Source: Mesotaenium endlicherianum
Taxonomy: Eukaryota > Streptophyta > Zygnematophyceae > Zygnematales > Mesotaeniaceae
DNA length: 64,000 bases
Direction of reading: 5' to 3'
NCBI GenBank assembly: GCA_009602735.1
Contig: WELA01003638.1
Location: forward strand, 3,258-67,257
The position numbers and the translations under genes are program-made. This document shows, in pieces, positions 20,340 through 33,120 of this stretch (positions within the stretch are counted from its first letter, which is position 1; each line of letters opens with the position of its first letter). The notes beneath the pieces were generated by a model, which saw only the letters and a list, made by a program, of their open reading frames with translations, did no database searches and was not told where the DNA came from.

Positions 20340-21655
20340 ATAATAGCAAAAATAATTATGCTGAGACAGGTCTCGGCTTAGTCTTACCACCACCTCTTAC
20401 ATAGCCACCTCGAGAGTATCCACCTCTCCCTCTAGACTGCATGGCATTAGACTCATACTCATACTCATCACTCCGATCATCCTCAGCGGGATCTCCTTTA
20501 ATAGCATTGTAGGAATCATGTGGCTTTTTGACAATCTTAGACACCAAAGCATTACTCTGGCGCTTGTGATTGAACTGCTGTTGATCCCAGGCATCAGCAT
20601 TCCGGATCAAGTCAGCCAGTTGCTCATATTTTCTTTTTCAACAAAATAACCTGACACTTCAAACTTCAAGCCATACCTGAAGTATGCTAATCTATATCGC
20701 TGCGGCAATTCCGGCTGCTTCATCATGTTCTCCTAAAACTTTTGAGCATACTCAGCAACTGAAGTGGTCTGCTTCAGTGGCAAGCAACTTCTGGACAAAC
20801 TCAACCCAAGTAGAGTCACCCAGTTGCTGAGCCTTACGCTCTCCTTTTCAATACAGCCACCAATCTGCTGCACAGCCTTTCAGTGGAGCACCAGTGTGCC
20901 TGACCTTCTCGTTGTCCTGCAGTTTTGGGTAGTTCTCCAGCCACTGCACAACATTAGCAAAAAAACTTGACCAAGTAGAACTTTTTGTTTTCCTCAGGAT
21001 CATAGTCCTGAGGAGGTTTTGGCTTAGGCTTACTTGACCCTCTGCCACCACCACCAGGGGTTTGAGAACCCAGTTGGTCTCGGGCACGCAGCAATGCCAT
21101 CATGATCCTTCAGTCCTCCTGTTGGGATTGGTACATGCTCACCATTTGCAATTGCATTTGAACAAACAATGCTCTCAGATCTACATTCTGAGGTGGTTGC
21201 CCACCAAACGCATTAGCCGCAACATTAGCTCGTTTTGTAGCAGCTTCAAAACTCTCGATTGTTGCCGCTCCGGCTATGACTGTTGCACTCAGTTTTCTGC
21301 GAATCTGAGGAAGAGGTATAACAGTAGGCACGGCAAGAGGTTGGTGTCGGAGATTGGCCCTCTCTGCCATCTGCGCACCTCTGCATCTGCCACCTCTCTG
21401 CCGGTCTTCCACCGTCCTTCCGTCAGGGGCCCTCCTATTTTCTGCCTCTTTTACCTCCTTGCCTAAGCACTTATCCTCAGCAAACTGAGCTGCTACCGCA
21501 GCAAGAGCAGCTTCTCTAGCTCTTGCATCATGAAGCGTTTCTAAGTAGGTACGGGGTCTAGAGACGCGGCTTTTGTCATGCCCTTCCTCAATATTATCAT
21601 TGTCCTCACCCTCCATTTCACGAGAGTTGCTAGCTTGAGACCTAGTCCTTACCGT
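20340..21655 (-). pseudogene. gag of A2 (broken)
   Basis: Recognisable from the RTRSQASNSREMEGEDND start, the PPQNVDLRALFVQMQ segment, capsid-type FANVVQWLENYPKLQ, and the RG-rich tail (RGRGGYSRGGYVRGGG). Fossil gag, homologous to 4376-5854. Confidence 0.8.
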
Positions 21656-21689
21656 ACAAAACGACTGCAATAACCAGCACCGATACCAC

Positions 21690-22415
21690 TGAAATGAATC
21701 GACTTACCAGTAAGCAATTAGTTATTAACAAATGATCTTTAAATCAGCGAGTAATTTTTATGGTATTTTATATTCATTAATTTAACAGCCAAAGACAATA
21801 CACTAGCAGTGAATAATACTCACGAGTCAAGTATATGAGCATCAATCATGCAATCAATAAACTCGTACATAAGCAAGATTAGAAAACAGTTCGCATCAAT
21901 GGCTTCTCGCCTTGGATTCATATGTCTCTCAGTAAGCTATACAAGAGAGTTGGCCTCGTTTCCGAATGTCGTAGTCGAGAGCAATCCCTAGCATTTGTAT
22001 ATGGAATGAGTTTACTGTTCAACGGCAAGTGCGATGGCACCGCCTACGCTGGAGTTAACCCGTTGGTAGGACCTCGGCTAACCAAATTCACAGCCATCTC
22101 CCATCATCTCGAATCGCCATCTACCCAAGAGGTGTCATCTGGCCACTCATCTAGCACACCATACTCGCGTGCATAACTAGGCAGATTGCTGCTACTGAGT
22201 ATGGCAGTCAGCTGACTATGAAAGAATGTGTTAGCAAGCTGACCTAAGTCAACAGGTTGACCTAATTTACTTTAGCCTGCTGCTCCCGGCTGAGTCATTA
22301 AACTAAGGATTAAGAATCCAGCAGATTTAATATTAATGAAAGTTATGCAAGCTGGACTTATTTAACTATTATATTTAAATGAATTTTTTTTTACTCAATA
22401 TATTGATTCATTACA
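21690..22415 (-). repeat. 5' LTR of A2 (inverted)
   Basis: 726 bp, reverse complement of the A LTR (TGAAATGAATCGAC ... GATTCATTACA). Only five bases (AAAAT, 22416-22420) separate it from the 5' LTR of A3, head to head. Confidence 0.88.
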
Positions 22416-22420
22416 AAAAT

Positions 22421-23092
22421 TATAATGAATCAGTATATTGGATAGATATAATATATGTTTAAATATAATAGTTAAATAAGTTCAGCCTGCTGAACTTTAG
22501 TTGATATTAAGTCTGCTAGATATTTGATAATTAGTTAAGTGACTCAGACGAGAGCAGCTGGCTGAAGTTTTTTGGATCAGCCTGTTGACTCGTGTCAGCT
22601 TGCTGACACATTCTTTGACAGTCAGTTGGCTGCCGTACTCGGCAGCAGCAAACTGCCTAGCTATGCATCTAAGTGTGGTGTGCTAGATGAGTGGCCAGAT
22701 GAGAGATAGCTGTGGATTTGGTTAGCCGAGGTCCTATCAACGTGGTTAAGTCTCGGGTAGGCAGTGCCATCGCACTTGCCATTGAACAATAAACTCATTC
22801 CATGTACATATGCTAGTTATTGCTCTCGAGTTCAACATTCGGAAACAAGGCCAACTCTCTTGTATTGCTTACTGGGAGAGATCTTAATCTAAGGCGAGAA
22901 GCCATTGATACGCACTGTCTTCTACCCTTGCTTATGTATGAGTTTACTGATTGCATTATTGATGCTAGTTTACTTGCATTTGACTTGCAAGTATTGCTCA
23001 CTGCTAGTGTGTTAAAATACCATAAAGATTACTTGCTGATATACTGATCTTTAATAATTCTTAATTGCCTATTGGTAAGTCGATTCATTTCC
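22421..23092 (+). repeat. 5' LTR of A3
   Basis: 672 bp, clearly related to the A1 LTR but more diverged, with fewer U3 tandem units. The primer binding site follows at 23094. Confidence 0.85.
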
Positions 23093-23125
23093 GTGATATC
23101 GGAGCAGTTATCACAGTAGTCGTGT

Positions 23126-24547
23126 ATGGTTAGGACTAGGTCTAAAACTAGCACTCTCGAGAAATGGAGGGTGAGGATAATGATATCATTGTAAAAAGGG
23201 CAGGACGAATGTCGCGTCTTTGGACCTCGTACCTACTTGGAAATGCTGCACGATCCAGGAGCTAGAGAAGCTGCTGAGCAGGCAGCAGCTCTTGCTGCAG
23301 TAGCAGCCCAGTTGTATGAGGACGAGTGTTTAGCCAAAGAGGTAGAGAAGGTAGTAAACAAGAGGGCCCCCGATGAAAGGACGGTGGAAGAGCAAATGGC
23401 AGAGAGGGCCAATCTCCAAAACCAACCTCATGCTGTGCCCACTGTCATACCTCTCCCTCAAATCCGCAGACAATTAAGCGCAACAGGCATAGCCGGAGCG
23501 GCAACAATCGGGAATGCCGAAGCCAATGCTAATTGAGCTAATGTTGCTGCTGCTGCGTTTGCTGGGCCACCACCTCAGAATGTAGATCTGGGAGCCTTAT
23601 TTGTTCACACGCAATCGCAAATGGGGAGCATGTATCAATCCCAACAGGAGGACAAAAGGATCATGATGGCATTGCTGCGTGACAGAAACCAACTGGGTCC
23701 TCAAACCACTGGTGGTGGTGGCAGGGGGCCTTGTAAGCCTAAACTAAAACCTCCCCAGGACTATGATCCTGAGGAAAACAAAAAGTATTACCTGATTAAG
23801 TTTCTCGCTGATGTTGAGTAGTGGCTAGAAAACTACCCAGAACTACGAGAAGGTCTACGAGAAGGTCAGGCACACTAGTGCTCTACTGAAAGGTAGTGCA
23901 GCAGATTGGTGGCTGTATTGGAAAGGAGAGCGTAAGGCTTATCAACTCGATAACCCTACCTGGGTAGAGTTTGTCGAGAAGCTGCATGAGAAGTTTGATG
24001 TTATCAATCAGCAGGAGAAAGCCATCTATGCAATGATCTCCTTGACACTGAAACAGACCACTTCAGTTGCTCAAGTTGCTCAAAATTTCCAAGAGAACAT
24101 GATGAAGCAGCCAGACTTGCCAGAGCGGTATAGGATAGCATACTTCAGGTATGGCTTGAAATCCAAAGTTTCAAATCATTTTGCCGAAAAGAAGTATGAG
24201 AAATGGCTGACTTGATCGAGGATGCCCGGGATCAGCAGCAGTTCAATCACAAGCGCCAAAGTAATGCTTTGGTGTCTAAGATTGTCAAAAAGCCCCACGG
24301 TTTCTACAATGCAATTGAAGGAGACCAGGCTGAGGACAATCGGGGTGAGAGTATGAGTATGAGTATAATGCTATACAATCTAGAAGGAGAGGTGGTTACT
24401 CTCGAGGTGGTTATGGAAGAGGTGGTGGTAGGACTAAACCGAATCCAGCCTCAACAGAATCTATTTGCTACCATTGCCAGCAGCTGGGTCACTACAGAGA
24501 GCAGTGTCCAGTCGAGCACCTTCCAAAAGTTGAGAGAAAGGACTAAC
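23126..24547 (+). pseudogene. gag of A3 (broken)
   Basis: Homologous to A1 gag: [54 protein letters not shown]-type sequence, and the end with a CX2CX4HX4C-like knuckle. The slippery site and hairpin seen in A1 are recognisable just after it (about 24550-24590). Fossil. Confidence 0.82.
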
Positions 24548-24559
24548 CTTTAAAAGACA

Positions 24560-27500
24560 GAAACAGTTAGTAATCCAGTCTACTGACTGTGAGGATGCTA
24601 GAGATAATGAGTCGTCGCTAGCTGCTCTTGTAGCAGGTGTTATGGGTCCTGCTGAACTGAATTCACTATGCATGCCTGACAAATAGATAAAGGAGACCAT
24701 CAGCAATATAGATCTTCAAAGAGTGCACACGGCAGGGAGGAAGGTGAGAACATTTGTTGACGGAGGGGCGTCACATACTTTTATCCATAAGGACATAGTT
24801 AAGCAGCCAAGGTTGCCTACTGTTACCCAAGGGAATAGAAAACTGTTCCTTGGAGAAGCCTCAAGTATCCTGGGAGGAGTTATAAGCAAGCCTATTGAGG
24901 TCTAATTAGGTTTTGGCATTGCAGTTCTAACTAACACGCTTACATTTGAGGTACTCAACACTGGCTTTTATGATCTCGTGCTAGGCAGGTCCTGGTTTAA
25001 CAGACATCAAGCTGAAGTGTGTTGGAGCAGAGGGAGAGTTAAAGTGAGAGGAGCCAGTGATGGGCAGACTAACTTGGCACCCACCAGTGCTCTTCCTCTT
25101 GTCTTGTGTGGATGGCAAATGAAGGAAAAGAAGAGGCTTTCAGGAGAATGCAAATTGCTGAATGCAATGGAGTTCATCAAAAGCTAGAACCGGAAGAAAG
25201 GTAGAATGTTCTGTCTTCTGCTAAAAGAGGTACCTTCTCAGCCTGAACAGGTAGTTGAGGAAAAGGTGAGCCCTCCGGAACACCCTACTGCTGCGAAAAT
25301 TGTTGCTCAATATGCTGATTGTTTTAACACGCCACTAAGATTGCCCCCTAAGAGAGAAGTAGATTGAAAGATTGATTTTTTACCTGGAAGTCAGCCACCT
25401 TGACAACGCACATATGGCTCGTCATACGTGGAGAGTGAAGAGTTAAAAACACAGCTTGCAGAGCTGGAGGAAAATGGTTATATTTCTCCCAGTAAATCAC
25501 CTTATGCCGCACCTACTTTATTTGTTAAGAAGGAGGATGGCAGTATGCTAATGTGTGTGGATTACGGAGCTCTTAACAGAATCATAGTAAAGAACAAGTA
25601 TGCTTTACCCAGAATCAAGGACTTGCTTGGTACTCTGTCTTGTGCTAAAGTGTTCCGTAAGATAGATCTCAAAAATGGTTATCATTAAATAAGAATTGCT
25701 GAGGGATATGAACACAAGACTGCCTTCCGCACACTTTATGGACACTATGGGTTTATGTGATGCCATTTGGACTGACTAATGCTCTTGCAACCTTCATGGG
25801 TGCTATGAATGACATTTTTAGACTTTATTTGGATAAGTTTGTGCAAGTCTTCTTGGATGACATTCTTATACTTTAAAAATGAAGCTGAGCATGCTGAGCA
25901 TTCGAAGACAATCATGGACACTCTAAGAAGAAATCAATTATATGCTAAAAAGAGCAAGTGTGATTTCTATAAGGAGAGTACTGAATTCTTGGGCCACGTT
26001 GTCAATAAGAAAGGCATTAGTGTGGATTTTAAGAAAGTCCAGACCATAAGGGAGCGGCCAGTACCACAGTCTGTCTCGAAACTTAGATCCTCCCTGAAGT
26101 TGGCTAACTACTATAGGAGATTTATTAAAAATTATGATTGAAAATTATTCCACAAAGGCCAGTAAACTGACTGACCTTACGAAGAAGGACATAGGGTATG
26201 TGTGGGGGGAAGAGCTGCAAACTGCCTTCCAAACCCTTAAAATGCTCTCTGGTTTGCCCGAGTCTTAGCTGTGTATGACCCCAACAAACCTGTACAGATG
26301 ATCACTGATGCTTCTGACTTTGCCATGGGTGCTATTTTGTTGCAGCCTGTTGACAAAATCACTAAGGATGGTAAGGTAAAGCGGGAGTGGCACTCGGTGT
26401 TGTATGAGTCTATGAAATTCAACCTAGCTGAAATAAACTTTTATGTGCATGATGAGTTGCTTCTGGTTATCATTCATGTTCTCAAACAGTGGAGAGCATA
26501 CTTACATGTTGAAACTTTTAAGGTGATTACAGATCATCTAGCTCTGACTCACTTTCAGAAGAAGTTTAATTTGTCAAGGAGAGAGAACCGCAAGAGCCAG
26601 ATGCTGGAGCAGTTCCAAGTCCAGATTGACTACAATGCAGGAAAGTTAAATCCTGCTGATGCACTCTCTAGGAGACTTGCAAAAAATGAACTTTATTCAG
26701 CATGCTGTGGATAAAGTCCTTTGTGCACTCACTTCACTAAAGGTGAAAAAGTCGTTTCTTGAACAACTTAGGAAAGCCTACCTTTCTTACCCAACATTTG
26801 AGCCCAGCCCCACTGATGGTGTGAGTCCTGATATTGCATTCGGGTATAAGCTAAAGGGAGAGGTCTGGGTCACTAAAACCACTTTAGGCAGGCTAAAGCT
26901 GGTCATTCCTAATAACTTGGAAATAAGATCATTCTTACTGAGTCAAACACATGACAGTTTACTGGGTGGACATTTGGGGCAGGCCAAAATTGTTCGCAAA
27001 TTGGCAGGGCATTATTACTTGGAAGGGTTGCTTCGGGAGGTCTTGAAGTTAGTTATGTTCTGAAACCAGTTTCAGAATAACAAGTCTAGACACACACCAC
27101 CCAAAGGGCTATTACAGCCACTACCCATACCAGCTAGACGATAGGAAACAATATTTATGGACTGGGTGGTAACACTACCAAGAACTGCCAATGAGCATGA
27201 TTATATCCTGTAGTAGTGGATACATTGACAAAAATGGTCATTTTCATCCCCACCACTGTCAAGGTGACTGCACTCAAAACTGCGAGGCAGTTCTACAACC
27301 ATGTAGTATGCCAACATAGGCTATCCTCCAATATTATCTTGGACAGAGACTCAAAATCTACCTCTAAGATCTAGAGAGCTTTAATGGGGTTAATAATCAA
27401 CACAGCAAATCACCCTCAGACTGATGGACAGGTCGTGAGAACTCACCAAGGTTTGCAGGAAGTACTGAGAGAAGATATTAACCTAAAATAAGATAATTGG

Positions 27501-28220
27501 GATGACCTATTGCCTCAAATTTGTGGTCAACAGTGCGGTGCATGCGTCAACGAGAAAGACCCCTTTTGAACTTAGTCTGGACTGAGTCCCCAAGTCTCCT
27601 TTATATGTGCTAGGGGAGTCCTTATTTCACCCTGAGGGAATTGACAACCCGGTGGTTCTTCAGTTAACTCAGGAGTTTGATGACACCCTGTCAGAAGTCC
27701 AACAGAACCTGCATAAAGCCCAAGAAAATCAACAAAAATATGCTAATCAACACTGTCGGGGCTGACATTTTCAAAGGGGAATTTGGTCAAACTGCATTCT
27801 CAACACCTGTACCTGCCTGGTGTGGTCAAGGAAAAACTTGGTCCGGTCTGGGTTGGTCCATATTCGGCGGTGCGCCAAGTCAGTCAGATTGCTTACAAAT
27901 TGAACATGTCAGCGGAATGCAAGTGTCACCCAGTCTTTAATGTCTCTTTTCTAGAACCATACATCAAGGGTGACACACTGTTCACAGGTCAGCTACCTGT
28001 CCAACCGGGACCGGTCCCCGCTGTTCGGGATGGTGACGTTGAGGAATTTGTGGTGGATGAGATTTTAGAAGCTTGCTTTGACCGTCGATCATCTAAATAT
28101 GTCATGAAATATCTGGTCAGATGGAAGGGTTACGATGCCTTTGGGGAAACCTGGGAATTTAAGGACCACTTGACCAATGCCAAAGGGGCGTTGAAACGCT
28201 TTCACCTTCGGGCGGCTTAG
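24560..28220 (+). pseudogene. pol of A3 (broken)
   Basis: Protease ([14 protein letters not shown]), RT, RNase H ([15 protein letters not shown]), integrase and chromodomain (YLVRWKGYDAFGETWE, near 28110-28160) regions follow in A1 order. Fossil with many breaks. Confidence 0.85.
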
Positions 28221-28371
28221 ACACCTCCTCAACGGTCATTTCAGTTGACATGGGAAGGTGACTGGAGGTCGTGTCTCCATTTAAGTTGGAGGGGAAATAT
28301 GCCCGAAAGTGACAATTAGCGACACAAAGTGACAGTAGGTGACAGTTTGTGACAGTTATAACAAGCAGCCC

Positions 28372-28846
28372 TGTAACGATTGGCCACGTGGTTGGATGCG
28401 GCGCGTGCAACACGTCGCGGATGCGACTGGACGTGTCGGTTTGAATTGTATAAGTACAATTGGCGCGCGTTTAAATTACCTCGAGTTACCTTTTCGTTCG
28501 TATCGCTACATTGGTATCGGAGCGCAAACGTACGCAATCGTGTCCAGGAGACGAGGGTTTGAATCCCGCGGGGTGCAAAACTCGTCGATGGTACGACCGT
28601 ACGGCGATCTTTGGATTGTACAAAAAAAGGACCCTTACCCAAAACAATTTCCCTCGCGACGCCGGGGCCTGAGTGCCCGGGACGTGCACACTTGTAGGTA
28701 CGAGGAGTGTAACAATTGGCCACGTGGCCGGATGCGGCGCGTGCGACACGTCGCGGATACGATCGAAAGTGTCGGTTTGAATTGTATAAGTACAATTGGC
28801 GCGCGATCAGAGTACCTCAAATTACCTTTTTGTTTGTATCGCTACA
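28372..28846 (+). mobile_element. TRIM element (miniature LTR retrotransposon) inserted in A3
   Basis: Two 139-bp LTRs (28372-28510 and 28708-28846), both TGTAAC...GCTACA, differ at about 17 positions (roughly 12%). They flank a 197-bp non-coding interior. A Met-type primer site (TGGTATCGGAGC, 28512-28523) follows the first LTR by one base, and a purine-rich stretch (ACGAGGAG) precedes the second. The 5-bp TSD AGCCC is perfect (28367-28371, 28847-28851). The interior also holds a tRNA-like box GGTTTGAATCC (28556-28566). Non-autonomous and moderately old. Confidence 0.9.
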
Positions 28847-29100
28847 AGCCCACCTTAAAATTAAGTAGGAGGGAGTGGGATAACATCTCGAGAACCAGCC
28901 GATTGTCTTTACATAACCATTTTCCACACTCAACTACGCTCACACTCACTTCTCTTTCAAGCATACTCCCACTTTCAGCTTACTTACAACGGGTATTGCA
29001 TACCTTGTAACTCTCACTACTACGTTCTTACCTGTCAAAGTACTCAATGATTGTGCACGATATCACGACTACCCTAACTCAATTGTGTTATGTTTGAGCA

Positions 29101-30230
29101 GGATGGTCACTCACAAGTCTGAATTCAAGAGGAAAAGAAGAGCGAACGAGGCACAGGCGAAGTACAAGGAATTCCACAGCGACATTAAATCGTCCTCCAT
29201 CTCATCTCGGGAATCAGAGCGACTTCGACTGCAGCGTGAGGCTCGGAAGAAGAGGGATGAGGAAGAACAAGCCAGGCTGAGGCAGGAAGAGCAGGATAGA
29301 AAAGTTGCAGGGGAAGCCAAGAAGGCAGAAGAAGACGGGTTTGCGGAGGAGAGGAAGCAGCAAGCTGAGAAAGAACAGAGGAGAATCAAAAGCTACTGTT
29401 ACACGGTGATGGGCAAGGGCTTTAAATTTTTTGAGGAAACCTTCAAGTATGCCAAGAGAAGCTGAAGTGAGTCATAAAAGGACATATTGCAGCGGGAGGG
29501 GGAGACGTCACCAAACTTTGACAAGTACATACAAGGTCACCACAAGGCTCCTATTGTACCATGACTATTCCAGGATGGCAGGATATACTGTCCGGGAGGC
29601 CAAGGCATTGGCCCAGATGAACGAAGCTAAAGCTGTGCCGATACCTGGGATCTTGGGCACAGACAGGGTCATCAGATTGATCCCTATGGACTCAGACAGC
29701 TTCAAGGATGCCACTTCCTACAATCGATTCAAGGCCACGTATACTGAGGTGGAGAGAAGAAGGTGGGAGTTCTTGGCAAGAGAGACCAGCTGGATTTTCC
29801 GGGGCACTGGTACCCTTGTACTCTGAAGAGGACAGCCCCTGCTTTCTTCCTGCAGCCCACTGACTGGCGCTAGATGACCATCAACTTGAGGGATCAGCTA
29901 AATGACGGAGCTGAGGAGGACGATTTCCTGGCAGACCTTCAGGGAGAATAGTGCTACCACCTCACATTGCAGCATGGGACCCAAGTCTGAATGGAGTCAG
30001 GGACTTCATGAGTCAGAAGATGCAGGAGGATAGGACCAGGGCTAGGAAGTCCTTCTCTAAGGGGAAACATGCTTATGCCAAATGGGCAAGTAAGCAGGTG
30101 GAGAAAGACTTGTATGCGATTAGAACCCAACAACCCCCACTAACACCCAAAAGGGGGAGGTTAGTGGGATACTCTTTTTCTCGGGAACGGCTGGAGAGGA
30201 TGACCAGAGAGATGCCAAAACACTCTGAGA
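29101..30230 (+). pseudogene. Third ORF of A3, first part (broken)
   Basis: The ATG at 29101 follows GAGCAGG, acceptor-like as in A1. The coiled-coil N-terminus (RLQREARKKRDEEEQARLRQ) is followed by motifs shared with A1 (GYTVREAKALAQ, VPIPGILGTDRVIRL, LPPHIAAWDP, SFSKGKHAYAKWA). Interrupted by the hAT-like insertion; later parts lie at about 32022-32115 and 33120-33540. Fossil. Confidence 0.78.
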
Positions 30231-30237
30231 CCGGTCT

Positions 30238-32013
30238 AGTGGGGAAACGGCAAAACGTCATGATCGGAGACGAGCGGAGAAATGTTATTTCTCCGCTAGG
30301 GCCTGTTCTGCTGTGTTTTTTTGCCTTCAATGGACCCTCCCACTTGCTTCTTGAAAGCGGAGACGTTACAATGCATCTACGGCATTGAAGGGCCAATTAG
30401 AGCATACTATTCAAAAATTACATGCATCTACGACATTGACGGGCCAATCAAAGCACACTCTAAAATGCAATCTGAAAAAATTTGTAACCAATCAGAAGAC
30501 ACCAATTTGAGCGCCAACTTTCAGAGTCAAGTTGTCTGTCGAGAGTTTCCGAAAGCAAAAACCTGATGACTTTTGAGGCTATTGACTTTTGAAATGAACG
30601 TCGTTCTCGCTGTCGGCAATCTGACAGCCAGTATCCGACGTTGACTTTTCTGATTGGCAGCTCAAGCCGCGTGAAGATGCTCGCACCAACCCATTGGGTC
30701 GCGGCGGGATGCTGCTCGACCGACCACGACCGACCGCCCGGACAAGCAGTGTATTGGCACGTAAATAAGCACATAGCATCATAAGAGCTAGGCCGCTTGC
30801 TGGTTTTTACCAGCAAGGAGGCCAAAACCCCGACATAGATTTTACATCTCCGTCAAGCTTATACCGAGGGACCTAAGCCGTGACGCAAAACTCCCGTGGG
30901 GATTTGAAATCTCCGCCAGGCTTGAACCCCAAAGGGATTAAGCTACGAGAGGGACACCCCACTCTAGCAATTGCATTGGTGATTTGCTAGATAGAAGATT
31001 ATAATTGGTGATTTGCTAGATAGAAGATTATAAGTTGCCTTCGTCCCCGTCGCAAAGTCGTTGAGGAAGAGGGTTTGCCGAGCCAAGATAGTCTGGGTTA
31101 TTCAGGCCATTTTCACGATAGAGGAGACGGCCCTGTGAGGGAAAGGGAAACGGGTGAGGAAAACGGGTGAGGGAAACGGGTGAGGGAAAGACAACCCCCT
31201 TCACGTGTTTTCAACATTGTGGCCGAAGGCAAACGTGCCCAACAGACAGAACATTAATTATCTGCTGACGCGACGATCGAGTCAGCATAACGTTATGTTT
31301 CAGCCAAGCAGCGGCCAAAACTGACTCGACAAAAGAGAGTTGATCCACGGCGCGCCACGATGCTCTCATACGACCAATCAAATACAAGCGAGGGCCGAGC
31401 GTCAGCAAGGGCCCCCTCCCGGTGACAAACGGGACTGGCCAAGGGGGGACAAGCTTGTCAAACTCTCCCCCACCACCCGACGACTTTGGCTCGTGGCCGG
31501 CTCATACATTAAACGGACGACGTGGAGCCACACGGTGCAGGCCACCATTTTCATCCGGCGACCGTGGCCGTCACTTTCTTGACAAAGTGAGCAGGCAACG
31601 GGAGCGGTCAGGCCACCCCCGCCACCCATTAGCTTTTGCGACTGAACGTAGGTTGTCTAGTTTTTGCTATTTGTTGTTTTGAACTTTTGTGACCAACACG
31701 TCCATGATAACGTTATCGCCACTCTTGAACCAAACAACGACCAAACAGAAGACGGTACCCATACTTAATCCAAAATTGCATGGTTGTGAACATCTTCAAG
31801 GCAATGCAAATGTCTACGCGTCAGATGTGGAGATTAGATGGAGATTGTTCCCATGCAATTTCTTCGGCATTTAGCATAGAAAGACCCAAAAAACACCATC
31901 TTAGCCTGCTGTGGAGAAGTCATGTTCTCCACTTTGCATGGCTTAGCGTTTAAAATCCAAACGGAGATGGCCGGAGATCGACACCTGGGGCGTTTTTTGC
32001 TGTTTCGGTCCAA
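30238..32013. mobile_element. Non-autonomous hAT-like DNA transposon
   Basis: 1,776 bp flanked by an 8-bp duplication ACCGGTCT (30230-30237, 32014-32021), the TSD size of hAT elements. Termini are loosely inverted: GGGGAAACGGCAAAACG at the left against GAAACAGCAAAAAACG on the complementary strand of the right end. No transposase is visible in any frame, so it is non-autonomous. The interior has a 28-bp direct duplication (about 30975-31033) and four GGGAAACGGGTGAG-like minisatellite units (about 31141-31185). A MULE is the alternative, but that would need 9-bp TSDs. Confidence 0.7.
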
Positions 32014-32114
32014 ACCGGTCTCAGAGTGAAGTCTCAGATAAAAAGAAGATGAAGAGGAGGAAGGCGTAGGAGAGGAGTCTAGCCCTGCTGAGGCACTGAC
32101 CCCTGCGGGCTTGT

Positions 32115-33120
32115 TAGTCTGTTGTGCTATCCCTTAAGGTTTAAGCTTGTCGCTTTGCAAGACACGTTCCTCTCTCATTATATGTGTTGTAGTTAGGTTG
32201 AGGGGGTTTGAGTATGGCTGCATGAGTTGAGAAATTGAGACAGTACGTGCACACATGATTTACTAACTTAACTTTCCAAGTATGGATTGACAACATGTTA
32301 TCCTCGCCACGGTCCAAGTGCACTACGTCGTCCACAAGCTTCAGTATGCTGCAACTTCTTTGTGAAGAGGCTTCGGCAGCAACAATGGCATCCTACAGAT
32401 ATCCTCTACTCCCAACCGTGGCTGTGACATTGTGTGCTTCTCTTGTTTGCCACATTGATTTGTGCTTGGAGGGTTTAGGGTATGTGCCTTGTGCTTGAAT
32501 GCTATGTGTGAGACGGTGCTTTTGTGGTACTTGATGGGATCGTAGGAGCTTGAGGTTTAAGCTTAAGATGGGTTTAGTCAGTGTGCCGAGGTTTATGGAT
32601 GCGGGTCTTATGTGATTGCTGACTTAGGTTAAGTCACTCTGTTGGATTATTTGACCTAATGTGGTTAAAGGAATTAAGGGCTTGGGTTTATGGACGCAAG
32701 GGCTTTCCTTTGACTCTCTTTTATTTTATGGCTTATTAAAGTGTTAGAGCTCGAGAGCAGCCGCGATCAATGAATACTTTGAGTTGAATGAGCTCTGGAT
32801 GTTGCCATGCTTGGTACTTGGCATTTCTTACTATGAGATTATGGCTTGTTGGAGCCAGCGAGGGATTCAGATAGATTACCATATCAAGACTTGGGTCTGT
32901 ACGGTGTGTTGACTGCAATATGTGAAGTCAACGTGGATATTAGAGGGGGTTTGACTACTTGCCTTAGGTCCAGGTGACTATATGTTTTTGAATGCCACCT
33001 GTACACTTTGTCAAGTGTAAGGAGGTATGTGTCTTTGTCATAGGGATGATCTGGGCATATTACATCCCCCATTTTGCAGAGGATTGGGAGGTCCTTGGCA
33101 CAGACAACCTTGCAGTAACT
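32115..33120. other. Unidentified non-coding insert of about 1 kb in the A3 third-ORF region
   Basis: The third-ORF similarity to A1 stops near 32115 and resumes near 33120. The sequence between has no A1 counterpart, no convincing ORF and no terminal repeat or TSD that I could fix. Borders are approximate. Confidence 0.45.

Larger units (their letters stand above)
19489..22415 (-). mobile_element. A2: minus-strand Ty3/gypsy chromovirus remnant, 5' part only
   Basis: Read on the minus strand: 5' LTR (22415-21690), Met-type primer site (about 21688-21676), gag (from about 21655 to 20340), then the protease-region start of pol to about 19493. RT, RNase H, integrase, chromodomain and 3' LTR are absent. 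Sequence is close to A1 but broken in several places. It is older than A1. Confidence 0.85.

Noticed and set aside
28339-29010. 223-codon plus-strand ORF
   Set aside because: It runs across both LTRs and the interior of the TRIM and into flanking A3 sequence, so it cannot be a gene.
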